Source: Alphaproteobacteria bacterium
Lineage (GTDB): Bacteria > Pseudomonadota > Alphaproteobacteria > SHVP01
Length of the DNA stretch: 64,000 bases
Direction: 5' to 3'
Assembly: GCA_016869765.1 (NCBI GenBank)
Contig: VGES01000008.1
Location: 1 to 64,000 of the forward strand
Position 1 is the stretch's first letter. Each line of letters begins with the position of its first letter. The position numbers and the translations under genes are program-made. The notes beneath the pieces were generated by a model. The model made no database searches, was not told the origin of the DNA, and saw only the letters and a list, made by a program, of their open reading frames with translations. Shown here in pieces: positions 25,408 to 33,429 of the stretch.

Positions 25408-26757
25408 TCACGCCCGATTCTGGCGATGCGTCCACCAAACTTGGGCCACGGCGGCCGAGTCGACCACCTCGGCGAAGTACAAGCCCATGGTTTCGAGCGA
25501 CGCGGCTTTCAGGTGGCGGTGCCGCCCGCGCGAGGCGACGGCATCTCGTGGAACGACGATCCGGTAGTCGCGCATCTGGCCATCGCGAACGGTCGATTCG
25601 ACGCACGTCTGGGTCGCCGTCCCGGTGACCACCAGCGAGCGGATGCGGTTAGCGCGGAGCAGCGTCTCGAGCCGCGTGTCGACGAACGCACCGTAACGGT
25701 GCTTGGGCACGATCAGTTCACTTGGCCGGGGCGCCAACTCATCGACACTGGCGGCGCCCCACGAGCCTGGGACGGTGAGACGTCGGACCTTGTCGTGTTC
25801 GCTTACGAGGCCTCGGGCCGACCACGGCCGAGCAGCCGGGAGGTTGGTGTTCTGAACGTGTACGACCATCACGCCCGCCGCACGGGCCGCGGCGAGAAGT
25901 TCGGCGTTGGCAGCGATAGCACCCGGGAACTCGCCAAGATCCTCCCCGGCCTTGCCCATGACTCCGTTCGGATGGCAGAAGTCGTTCTGCATGTCGACGA
26001 TGACGAGCGCGCTGTGGCGCGGGTCGACGAGCGCATCGAAAGGCATTGCAGCCGCCGTGTCTTTCGTGGCGGCGTGCCATCCGCGGTCTCCGTCGCTCGG
26101 GTGCTTCGCCCAGACCTGCAAAAGGTCGGTGGTGTCGTGGACCGATCCGAAGACCCGGTTCAGGGCATCGAGCGCCGCTTGGTGGAACGCCGGCCGCGAC
26201 GAGCAGGCGTCAGCGGCGACGACCACGAAATAGTTGCGGAAAAAGGCGTCGCGGGCCGTCGATTCGACACACACGTCGGTGCTGACGCCGCACACCACGA
26301 CGGTTTCAATCCCGTTGGAACGTAGGTAAAGGTCGACAGCGGAGTCCCAAAAGGCGCTATAGCGGTGTTTGGTCGCAACGACCTCGTTGGGCGCCTCACG
26401 AGGGCGCAACGGCTCGAACCAGTCGGCGCCGAAGGATCCTGCTTGGCAGCTGCCCGAGGTTCGGCCGGGGCGATTGAGGATTTCGCTCATCGGAGCGCCG
26501 AGGTTGACGTCGTCGTAATGCGCCTGCACCCAAACGATCAGCAGGCCGAGTCGACGTGCCTCTGTCACAAGAGCCTGCGCCCGTGACGCAACCGCCGGCA
26601 TCGCCGACACGTCCATGCCTCGCCGCCCGTAGAAGCCGTCTGGATGACAAAAGTCGTTCTGTATGTCGACGACGACCAGCGCCGTCCGGGCCGGGTCGGT
26701 TTTCTCCGCGAGCGAGCGCTGACGGGCCTTGTGCGGATCGATCATGGCTGCCGCCAT
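25408..26757 (-). CDS. Tandem-domain isochorismatase-like cysteine hydrolase
   Basis: A 449-residue protein made of two complete isochorismatase-like domains. Domain one (~20-220) has the Asp-Lys-Cys triad as D31 (VVDIQNDFCHPDG), K130 (TKHRYSAF) and C163 (VSTDVCVESTARDA). Domain two (~245-445) repeats it as D255 (VDMQNDFCHPNG), K352 (PKHRYGAF) and C385 (TATQTCVESTVRD). Single-domain relatives of ~190-220 residues hydrolyse amides, N-carbamoyl compounds or vinyl ethers. Both halves appear catalytically intact. There is a second possible ATG four codons in. It is upstream of the flagellins on the same strand. Confidence 0.9.
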   Translation of the reverse strand: MAAAMIDPHKARQRSLAEKTDPARTALVVVDIQNDFCHPDGFYGRRGMDVSAMPAVASRAQALVTEARRLGLLIVWVQAHYDDVNLGAPMSEILNRPGRTSGSCQAGSFGADWFEPLRPREAPNEVVATKHRYSAFWDSAVDLYLRSNGIETVVVCGVSTDVCVESTARDAFFRNYFVVVAADACSSRPAFHQAALDALNRVFGSVHDTTDLLQVWAKHPSDGDRGWHAATKDTAAAMPFDALVDPRHSALVIVDMQNDFCHPNGVMGKAGEDLGEFPGAIAANAELLAAARAAGVMVVHVQNTNLPAARPWSARGLVSEHDKVRRLTVPGSWGAASVDELAPRPSELIVPKHRYGAFVDTRLETLLRANRIRSLVVTGTATQTCVESTVRDGQMRDYRIVVPRDAVASRGRHRHLKAASLETMGLYFAEVVDSAAVAQVWWTHRQNRA

Positions 26758-26778
26758 TATGCCATAGCCGCGGACGGA

Positions 26779-28041
26779 CTAAGACTTGGCCGGTTTGGCC
26801 GGCGGCTTTCGCGGTTTAGACGGCTTGCTCGCCGATCCCCGAGCCGGATCGAGGATCGTGTATTTGAGGTTGGCTTCGGCGAACACGGCCTCGGCGAGGT
26901 TGGCCGAGAACATGTCGGCGCGTTCGAGGTTGGCGCCCGTGAGATCGGTCGCTTGAGCGCGCCCGGTGTCGCCGTTGGTGTCGTTGATGTCCTTGGGTGA
27001 CAGGTTGGCGCCGACCAGTTGGGCGCCGACAAGGTTCGCCTTGCGCAGGATGCTGCCCCGAAGGCGGGCACGCCGGAGATTGGCTCCCTCGAGATTGGCC
27101 TCGGTCAGATCGGCGAGTTCGAGTACGGCTTCGCTCAGGTTGCAGGTCGACAGGTTGCAGTTCTTCAGCATCGCGCCGCTGAGATACAGATGCCGAAGGT
27201 CCTTGCCGCTGAGATCGCGCCCTGACAGATCGGCCCGGGTTCCGGCCTTGCCCGCGGAATCGACCCAAACGGCATGCTCGCGGAGCGCGCGCTGAAGCTC
27301 GGGATCGAGCTTGAGGACCCCGGACGTCAGGCGAGCCTCGCTGAGGCCGGCAAGCGTGAGGTCGACGGCGACGAGCATCGTGCCCTGGAGATTGGCGCCG
27401 CGCAGTTCCGAGTGTTCGAGCTTGGTTCCCTCGAGCAGGGCACCGCGCAGGTTCGCTCCGTTCAGCTTGGCGCCGCGCAGGTCGGCCCCGGAGAGGTCGG
27501 CGCCGGCCAAATTGACGGCGTCGAGGTTGACGCGATCGAGAACGGCGTTCTTCAGGCTGGCGCCCTTGGCGGTCGCTCCCGCCAGATTGGCCTCGCTCAG
27601 CTTGGCGCGATCCAGATTGGCGCGGTCGAGTTTCGCCCCGGTCGCATCCGTCGTCGTGGGCTTTGCCGACTTTGCCGCGAACTTTGCGTCGCTGACGTCG
27701 AGAATGCGGCCGGGTCGCAGATCGGCTTCGGTCAGCGCACAGCCCTGGAGGTTCGCACCCTTCAGTTTGGCGCCTCTTAGGTCGGCGCGGGCGAGATTGG
27801 CGCCGCTCAGGTCTGCGCCTTCGAGGTTGGCGCAGAAGAGGTCGGCATCGCTGAGGTTGGCGGCCGTGGGATTGGTTAGGCTGAAATCCGCGCGGGTGAG
27901 GATCGCCCCCTGCAGCACGACCTGGGGTAGCTTCAGTCCGCGCAGCGTCGCCGATCGCAGATCGGCGCGTTCCCCACCGGGATGCCGTTCGACGAAATAT
28001 CGGTGTTTGCGGAGGGTCTCGACAAGCGAAGCGGAATCCAT
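26779..28041 (-). CDS. Pentapeptide-repeat protein 2
   Basis: A 420-residue beta-helix protein of ADLXX/ANLXX repeats in two blocks (~25-225 and ~250-385) split by a linker with LREHAVWVDSAGKAG. The N-terminus begins HRYFVERHPGGERADLR. The same plan occurs in pentapeptide protein 1 at 12508-13725. The C-terminal ~25 residues are Lys/Pro/Arg-rich (SKPSKPRKPPAKPAKS), which could contact nucleic acid or membrane; this is speculation. No export signal. It ends 21 bases upstream of the isochorismatase start, on the same strand. Confidence 0.9.
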   Translation of the reverse strand: MDSASLVETLRKHRYFVERHPGGERADLRSATLRGLKLPQVVLQGAILTRADFSLTNPTAANLSDADLFCANLEGADLSGANLARADLRGAKLKGANLQGCALTEADLRPGRILDVSDAKFAAKSAKPTTTDATGAKLDRANLDRAKLSEANLAGATAKGASLKNAVLDRVNLDAVNLAGADLSGADLRGAKLNGANLRGALLEGTKLEHSELRGANLQGTMLVAVDLTLAGLSEARLTSGVLKLDPELQRALREHAVWVDSAGKAGTRADLSGRDLSGKDLRHLYLSGAMLKNCNLSTCNLSEAVLELADLTEANLEGANLRRARLRGSILRKANLVGAQLVGANLSPKDINDTNGDTGRAQATDLTGANLERADMFSANLAEAVFAEANLKYTILDPARGSASKPSKPRKPPAKPAKS

Positions 28042-28126
28042 GCGCCCAACCTAGATTCAGCGCCAACCACTTCTTCTCCCCGGCCGCAGCCTACACCGGG
28101 ACCACGCTGGCCATCAAACCGCGGTC

Positions 28127-29284
28127 CTATTCGGCCGCTGCCTTCGTGGATCTCTCCCCGAGGTGCCGCGTCGCCGGGAACACGATATCGCGCAAATAGT
28201 CCAGTGTGCGGGTGACATGGGCATCGCTGATGTCGCCCACCTTGATCGAGAGGCCGAGGCGGGCGTTGCCCAGTTCGCGGTGCACGCGCTCGATCTGTTG
28301 CACCACCATCTCTGGGGTTCCGCACAGAACCAGACCGCGCTCGACGCGCTCATCGAATGACAGATTGCCCTGCCGGTTGTTGACGAATTTCTTGGCCCCG
28401 GATTCGGCCGCCTTGTTGTCGACGAAGTAGCGGGTCTTCTGGACGACCAGACGTTGCGCGGTTCGGATGCCGCCACCCAACACGCCGAAGAAGTACTCCT
28501 GGCCCTTGGACAGGATGGCGCGGGCTTCCTCGTAGGTCGGGGCGACGCAGCAGTTGAGGCCGATCATGATGTAGTCGGGGTTCGCTTCCCAACCTTCCTC
28601 GCGGGCGAATTGATAGTAACGATCGACGACCTTCCGTCCTTCCGCCATGTCGGTCAGGGCCAGAATGCCGGCGACCGCGCGATGTTTGGCGGCCAAGCGT
28701 GCCGAGGTTTCGCTCGTGGTCGACATGACCATGGGGGGCATCTTCTGGACAGGCTTGGGCCAGATCGATACGGCGCGGAATTGGTAGTACTCACCCTCCC
28801 AGCCGAACGGCTCGGGTTCGGTCCAAGCCTTCTTGATCAACTCGACGGCCTCTGCCATGCGTCCGTAGGACTCGTCCGCCGGGATGTTGTAGGCGACATA
28901 CTCGTGGGGAATGCCACGCATGAATCCGGCGACCAGGCGGCCACCGCTCATGACGTCGAGCATGGCGTATTCTTCGGCGACGCGGATCGGATTGACGATC
29001 GGGACGATGTTGCCGGACATCAGGATGCCGGACTTCTTCGTCTGGTGACACAGCACCGCGCCCACGAGGTTGGGATTGGGCATGAGTCCATAGGGGCTCA
29101 TGTGGTGCTCGTTGCACGCAATCCAGTCGAAGCCGGCCTGCTCGGCGTAAATCTTGTCGTCGAGATACGCCTTGAACATCGTGACGGCCTTCGCCGGGTC
29201 GAATTGTTTGTTGGGCACCGGCCAGTCCTGACCGCCCTTGGCGATATCGGTGTAAGGCATATGGTGCGTGTACGAGAACTTCAC
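28127..29284 (-). CDS. LLM-class flavin-dependent oxidoreductase
   Basis: A 385-residue TIM-barrel flavoprotein of the bacterial luciferase/alkane monooxygenase superfamily (FDWIACNEHHMSPYG, SGNIVPIVNPIRVAEEYAMLDVMSGGRLVAGFMRG, then MVMSTTSETSARLAAKH). The start is a GTG behind AGGAGG. Such enzymes use FMNH2 or F420 and O2 to oxidise small organics; a reductase partner is not adjacent. The nearest same-strand gene downstream is the second pentapeptide protein. Confidence 0.9.
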   Translation of the reverse strand: MKFSYTHHMPYTDIAKGGQDWPVPNKQFDPAKAVTMFKAYLDDKIYAEQAGFDWIACNEHHMSPYGLMPNPNLVGAVLCHQTKKSGILMSGNIVPIVNPIRVAEEYAMLDVMSGGRLVAGFMRGIPHEYVAYNIPADESYGRMAEAVELIKKAWTEPEPFGWEGEYYQFRAVSIWPKPVQKMPPMVMSTTSETSARLAAKHRAVAGILALTDMAEGRKVVDRYYQFAREEGWEANPDYIMIGLNCCVAPTYEEARAILSKGQEYFFGVLGGGIRTAQRLVVQKTRYFVDNKAAESGAKKFVNNRQGNLSFDERVERGLVLCGTPEMVVQQIERVHRELGNARLGLSIKVGDISDAHVTRTLDYLRDIVFPATRHLGERSTKAAAE

Positions 29285-29396
29285 GGGAACCTCCTACCAT
29301 CGCGACGGGCGGACGATCGCTCGTCACCAAGAAAACGTAGCACCAAGCTCGAACACCGAGCTAGCGCCCGAGCCCGTCCGACCGCATGGTGAACGC

Positions 29397-29960
29397 TCAG
29401 CCTGCGGCGCGCCGCGCCGCGGTGACCGCCGTCACCAGGGCCTCGGGGTAGTAGTCCTTCACGGGGTCGAGCGATTTTACAGCAGCGCGAATTCGCGGCA
29501 GGCGTTCATCGATGGCGCGCTCGATGCCCTTTCGCAGCCGGTCGGCTGCCGCTTGGGCGGCGGCGGCCCGCGTGTCGCACTGCTCGCCGGGATCCACCGT
29601 CAACAGGAAGTCTGGGATTGCGCGTTGGTTCGAGTCGATCGAGAACACGACCGAATTCCCGCCGTCACCGAGGTCGACTCGATCCACGCACGCCTCGGGT
29701 TTGCGCAATGCGTCGCGCGCGATCGTCATGAACAGGTAGGCCAGTACTTCCGCGGCCGCCCGGGCAACCGAAAGTTCGTGGCAGGCGAATCCGACCTCGA
29801 TCGGCACATCCGTTTGTGCCAGCCCTTGGAAATCGATTTCGATGTCCGCCGTGCCCTTGGTCTGGCCGGACAGCCACTTGACATTGACGGCCATCGAAAT
29901 CGCCAGGTCGCTCGTATTCGTCGGCGCTGACGACGATGCATCGTCCGCTCGTTTCGCCAT
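29397..29960 (-). CDS. Hypothetical protein next to motA
   Basis: A 187-residue cytoplasmic protein (from the ATG at 29960; the frame opens 25 codons earlier). Beta-rich N-terminal half (AISMAVNVKWLSGQTKGTADIEIDF, DVPIEVGFACHELSVARAAAEVLAYLFM), helical C-terminus (AAQAAADRLRKGIERAIDERLPRIRAAV). I do not recognise the family. Codon use and conserved-looking hydrophobic patterning suggest a real gene. It is divergent from motA (158 bases between starts), which raises the possibility of a motility link. Confidence 0.6.
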   Translation of the reverse strand: MAKRADDASSSAPTNTSDLAISMAVNVKWLSGQTKGTADIEIDFQGLAQTDVPIEVGFACHELSVARAAAEVLAYLFMTIARDALRKPEACVDRVDLGDGGNSVVFSIDSNQRAIPDFLLTVDPGEQCDTRAAAAQAAADRLRKGIERAIDERLPRIRAAVKSLDPVKDYYPEALVTAVTAARRAAG

Positions 29961-30117
29961 GTCCAAAGTAAAAGCTGATGTCGACGGCGCGACTCTAGTG
30001 GGGTTCCTGGCCAGAGCAAGGGCCAGGTTAACCAAACCCGTGGTGCGGTGGGCTTGCCCCCTGGCCGATTCGGCTCATATTGCGGGCCGGCAAGGGAAAA
30101 CCCGGTATTTTCGACCC

Positions 30118-30984
30118 ATGTTTGCGATTGTCGGCCTCATCGTGGTGATGGTGATGGTGTTCGGCGGTTTCGTCGCCGCCGGCGGAAAGTTCGGCATCAT
30201 CCTCGCGTCGTTGCCGTTCGAAATGATGATGATCGGCGGGGCCGCCGTTGGCAGCTTTGTTGCCGCCAACTCAGGCGAGGTCATGGGCGCTGGCGCCAAG
30301 GGTTTCGGTCGGGTCATCAAGGGTTCCAAATGGAAGAAGCAGGACTACCAGGACCTGCTGTGTCTGTTGTTTGCGCTCACCAAAATGATCCGCACCAAAG
30401 GGCCGATCGCCGCTGAAGCACATGTCGAGAACCCAACGGAAAGTTCCCTGTTCAGCGAGTATCCGAAAATCCTGGCCGACAAGTTCACGATCACATTCAT
30501 ATGCGACTTCCTGCGCATGATGACCATGAACTTCGATGACGTGCACCAGATCGAAGAGATCATGGAGAAGGAACTCGAAAAGCATCACCACGAAGATATG
30601 CGCGCCCAGGAGGCGCTGCAGGCGGTCGCCGACGCCCTCCCAGCGCTCGGCATCGTCGCGGCCGTGCTCGGCGTCATCAAGACGATGGCCTCGATCACCG
30701 AGCCACCCGAGGTGCTGGGCGCTCTGATCGGTGGTGCGTTGACGGGCACCTTCCTCGGCGTATTGCTCGCCTACGGTATGGTCGGTCCATTGGCTTCCCG
30801 GCTGAAACAGGTGATCGACGAGGATTCGAAGTACGTCAACATCGTACGCGACACGTTGGTCGCGCACCTGCATGGCAACTCGCCGCAGATTTCGGTCGAG
30901 ATCGGCCGCCAGGCGGTTCCCTCGAAGCTGAAGCCCAGCTTCTACGAACTCGAAGAGAAACTCGCCGAAGCGCCGGTCGCCTAG
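30118..30984 (+). CDS. motA: Flagellar motor stator protein MotA
   Basis: A 288-residue proton-channel stator subunit with four TM segments (residues ~2-20, ~28-50, ~170-192, ~205-225). The cytoplasmic loop carries charged residues and the ILADKFTITFICDFLRMMTM region; the conserved PALGIVAAVLGVIKTM and GALTGTFLGVLLAYGMVGPLA segments are present. The start is the ATG at 30118; no strong ribosome site is visible. MotB is not adjacent, since the next gene is convergent. So the stator partner must lie outside this window. Confidence 0.93.
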   Translation: MFAIVGLIVVMVMVFGGFVAAGGKFGIILASLPFEMMMIGGAAVGSFVAANSGEVMGAGAKGFGRVIKGSKWKKQDYQDLLCLLFALTKMIRTKGPIAAEAHVENPTESSLFSEYPKILADKFTITFICDFLRMMTMNFDDVHQIEEIMEKELEKHHHEDMRAQEALQAVADALPALGIVAAVLGVIKTMASITEPPEVLGALIGGALTGTFLGVLLAYGMVGPLASRLKQVIDEDSKYVNIVRDTLVAHLHGNSPQISVEIGRQAVPSKLKPSFYELEEKLAEAPVA

Positions 30985-30990
30985 CGCCGA

Positions 30991-31917
30991 TTAGTCGAGA
31001 TTGATGCGTCGCTCGACGGGGCTGGCCCGATCGGCCGCCCAGTCGGCCATGCCGCCGGCATAGAGACGTGTTCGCCGGTTGCCGAGGACCTCGAAAAGCA
31101 CGAACCATGCAAGCGAGCCCGTCTGCGAGCCGTTGCCAAACGTGATCATGTCTTCGCGGTAGTCGATCTGCAGATGTTCGAGGATCTTCACATACTCCGC
31201 GGTGTCGCGAAGTGATCCTCGACCATCGGTCGTGAGCCAATTGGCCGGCAGATTCTTGGCGCCCGGAATTGTCCCATATCGCGCCACCCATTCCGCGCGA
31301 TTGATTCCGAGGTAGTCGCCCTGAAGACGCGCATCGATCAGCACGGTCGCTCGACTGGCAGACAGCACGCGGTTGCGGCTCGCCGCGAGGTCGTCGTTGG
31401 GTTGCACGACGTAGGGCACGCGCGGTCTCGGGCGCGCCTGCCCTTGAGATACCGGCGCGCCGATCGCCGCCCGATAGGCGAGGAAGCCGCCATCGAGGAT
31501 CGAGACGCGTCGATGCCCCATGCGCTTGAACGTCCAATACACGTCCGTCGCCGCGGCGGTTTCGGTCCACGTCCGTCCGGCAGCCACGACCACGACGTGG
31601 TCATTTGTGGAGACGCCGAAACCAGCGACGAGACCGGCGAAATCCTCGGGGCTCGGAACCATGGGCACACCGCGGCGGCCCGTGAAGCGCCACGGCGTGT
31701 CCGCGTAGTCGGCATTGATCGACCCGGGAATGTGGCTCTGTCTGAAATCCTCGGCATCACGAACGTCGATTACGACGAGGCCCGGCTCAGCGTGATTGCG
31801 CGCCAGCCACTCCGCGTCGACGATCGGGCGGACCGTTTGAGCCAATGCGCCGATGCCAATCACAGGAAACAAGAAGAGACAGGCGAGGAAGCAAAAAAGC
31901 GGGGGCAGAGAGCGCAT
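30991..31917 (-). CDS. Exported sulfurtransferase-like (double rhodanese) protein without catalytic Cys
   Basis: A 308-residue protein with a signal peptide (residues 1-27) and two rhodanese domains (~30-155 and ~180-300). It matches thiosulfate/3-mercaptopyruvate sulfurtransferases (VVIDVRDAEDFRQSHIPGSINAD, VSILDGGFLAYRA, GTIPGAKNLPANWL). The active-site loop that normally begins FCNTG reads FGNGSQTGSLAW, with Gly261 (GGC) in place of the catalytic Cys (TGC). The mature protein has no cysteine at all. It is probably a binding or pseudo-enzyme version in the periplasm, or the protein has lost function. Confidence 0.87.
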   Translation of the reverse strand: MRSLPPLFCFLACLFLFPVIGIGALAQTVRPIVDAEWLARNHAEPGLVVIDVRDAEDFRQSHIPGSINADYADTPWRFTGRRGVPMVPSPEDFAGLVAGFGVSTNDHVVVVAAGRTWTETAAATDVYWTFKRMGHRRVSILDGGFLAYRAAIGAPVSQGQARPRPRVPYVVQPNDDLAASRNRVLSASRATVLIDARLQGDYLGINRAEWVARYGTIPGAKNLPANWLTTDGRGSLRDTAEYVKILEHLQIDYREDMITFGNGSQTGSLAWFVLFEVLGNRRTRLYAGGMADWAADRASPVERRINLD

Positions 31918-32020
31918 GGCTCGGAGATAGGCGGTACGCGCCAGACAGACAATGGCGGAGGAACGCGTGTTTGGAAGGTTCCTCGGCGGAGCAACGACCA
32001 ATGTGGTTTCCTCTCGGCTG

Positions 32021-32056
32021 AAAAAAGGGCCCGCGCCCGTATCAGGACGCGAGCCC
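32021..32056 (-). terminator. Intrinsic terminator after the cytochrome c gene
   Basis: Arms 32027-32035 (GGGCCCGCG) and 32048-32056 (CGCGAGCCC) pair over eight of nine positions. On the leftward strand the hairpin is followed by six T residues (32021-32026). It separates the cytochrome c transcript from the sulfurtransferase-like gene start at 31917. The rest of 31918-32147 holds no gene I can support. Confidence 0.75.
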
Positions 32057-32147
32057 CTACCACACGAGGTACTAACCGCCCATTCGTTCTAACGGGTTCC
32101 TTCCCATGACACTGTGACGATGGTCACGATCCCCCGACATGGGGAGT

Positions 32148-32468
32148 CTAGTTCCGCAACGATTGGACGTAGGCCGTCAGATCATCGATCTGTTGATCGC
32201 TCAGGAAACTGGCCCCGAACGGATGGTTCTGCGCGCGAAGAAAGGGCCGCAAATCGTTGGAATTTCGGAGGCGTTCGGTCGCAACCACAGGAAACGGCGG
32301 GGCCACACCGGCGCGTGGCCCATTGCCGGCGGCGGAGAGGTGGCACAGTCCACACACCTGATTGGCGAGGACACGGCCGTTGGCCGCGTCCGCGGCCAGC
32401 GCGCTTCCGGACAGGAGCGCGAAGACGGGTCCGATTAGGGCGATACGACGCCAGGAAAGGCGATACAC
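32148..32468 (-). CDS. Exported c-type cytochrome without a Met ligand
   Basis: A 106-residue protein with a signal peptide (1-25, cleaved after ALA) and one haem motif CGLCH (C39, C42, H43). The C-terminal helix DQQIDDLTAYVQSLRN is typical of small class I cytochromes c. Where such proteins have a Met ligand in a Gly-His-Pro-Met-type segment, this one has NHPFGASFLS. The mature chain has no Met at all, so H82 or another residue must fill the sixth site, or it is vacant. Periplasmic electron carrier or sensor by family. Confidence 0.88.
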   Translation of the reverse strand: MYRLSWRRIALIGPVFALLSGSALAADAANGRVLANQVCGLCHLSAAGNGPRAGVAPPFPVVATERLRNSNDLRPFLRAQNHPFGASFLSDQQIDDLTAYVQSLRN

Positions 32469-32660
32469 CGCGCCACGCTAAAAGACGGAGTCCGCCCATG
32501 CAACCGCTTTCCCGAGCGTCTTGCAGCGCGCCGGCTGGGCTCACGGTCGTGTGCGCATCGCATCGACCGTTTCGCGAGTAATGTTTCCGTGATCCACCTG
32601 AACGATTCGGAAATAGGCCAAGGCGCCAGGACGTTGGTAAGAGCAGCAAGGGAGCTTTCG

Positions 32661-33203
32661 ATGGTTCAACGATCGCTGGTCGTCCTCGTGGCGTGGGCAT
32701 TTCTCGTGTTCGACGGGTCGCCTGTAAATGCCCTCGCGGGTTCACGGGTGAATTCGGGCTATTCCGATTCGCTCGTCATCGACTTGGCGCAACGCGGCAT
32801 TCCAACGGTGGTTGAAGGGTCTTTGAGCGGAACGACCGGAGAGGGCTTGGCCGAACGTATTCGTTCCATGCTGCGTTTGCCGGCCTACTTCGCCTCGGGT
32901 CGCTTCGTGCCCGGCCCACGCGAGGCCGGACGGGGCTTGCGCCTCGTGCTCATCGTCAATCCGGACAACCCGATCCAGGCCGGTCAGCGCCTCTGTGGAG
33001 AAACGGCCGGGTTGGCGAGTGGTGGGAATCCCGGGCGGTTCGTCCTGATTGGGGCGTTTTGCCGCGACGGCGCGATTCTGAGCGAGGTCGACATTCGCGA
33101 ATCCTCCGTCAGCGGCATCGATGATCCTCGATTTCGCCGTCACCTCGACCAGGCGATGGGCCTCGTGTTCCCCAATAGCCTTCGCGTAAGCCCGAACCTC
33201 TAG
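32661..33203 (+). CDS. Hypothetical exported protein
   Basis: A 180-residue protein starting at the ATG behind AAGGGAG (an earlier in-frame start at 32589 lacks a site). An N-terminal signal peptide (~1-26, LVVLVAWAFLVFDGSPVNALA) is followed by a domain with LRLVLIVNPDNPIQAGQRLCG and FVLIGAFCRDGAILSEVDIR, containing two cysteines that could form a disulfide. I do not recognise the family. It is divergent from the cytochrome c gene, and its stop overlaps a small convergent membrane-protein gene by four bases. Confidence 0.7.
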   Translation: MVQRSLVVLVAWAFLVFDGSPVNALAGSRVNSGYSDSLVIDLAQRGIPTVVEGSLSGTTGEGLAERIRSMLRLPAYFASGRFVPGPREAGRGLRLVLIVNPDNPIQAGQRLCGETAGLASGGNPGRFVLIGAFCRDGAILSEVDIRESSVSGIDDPRFRRHLDQAMGLVFPNSLRVSPNL

Positions 33204-33415
33204 CCGAGCATGCCGTGCAAGCGGACGCCGCTCACCAAGCTGACGAGGTGGGCGGCCAGCAGCACCGCGACTAGGCCGGCGCCATACTGAAGGGCGGTCC
33301 AAGGGACGAGCGATGGATTCCCGGGCTGGTCGCGACGCTGACGCCACAACGCCAGGATGAAAATCCCGAGAGCGGCAAGAAGTCCGACGACGGTGGCATT
33401 GAGCCCGAGTTCCAC
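33200..33415 (-). CDS. Small two-helix membrane protein
   Basis: A 71-residue protein with two hydrophobic helices (about 6-24 and 42-62) joined by a basic loop RQRRDQPGNPS. No known family recognised. It follows the SGNH hydrolase gene on the same strand with a 14-base gap, suggesting co-transcription, and overlaps the convergent exported-protein gene by four bases. Confidence 0.6.
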   Translation of the reverse strand: MELGLNATVVGLLAALGIFILALWRQRRDQPGNPSLVPWTALQYGAGLVAVLLAAHLVSLVSGVRLHGMLG

Positions 33416-33429
33416 AGGTTAGGGGCTCG

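Noticed and set aside
32107-32147. Palindrome GTGACGATGGTCAC as an operator
   Set aside because: Only short arms (GTGAC/GTCAC) with a four-base spacer, located downstream of the cytochrome c gene beside its terminator; chance is likely.
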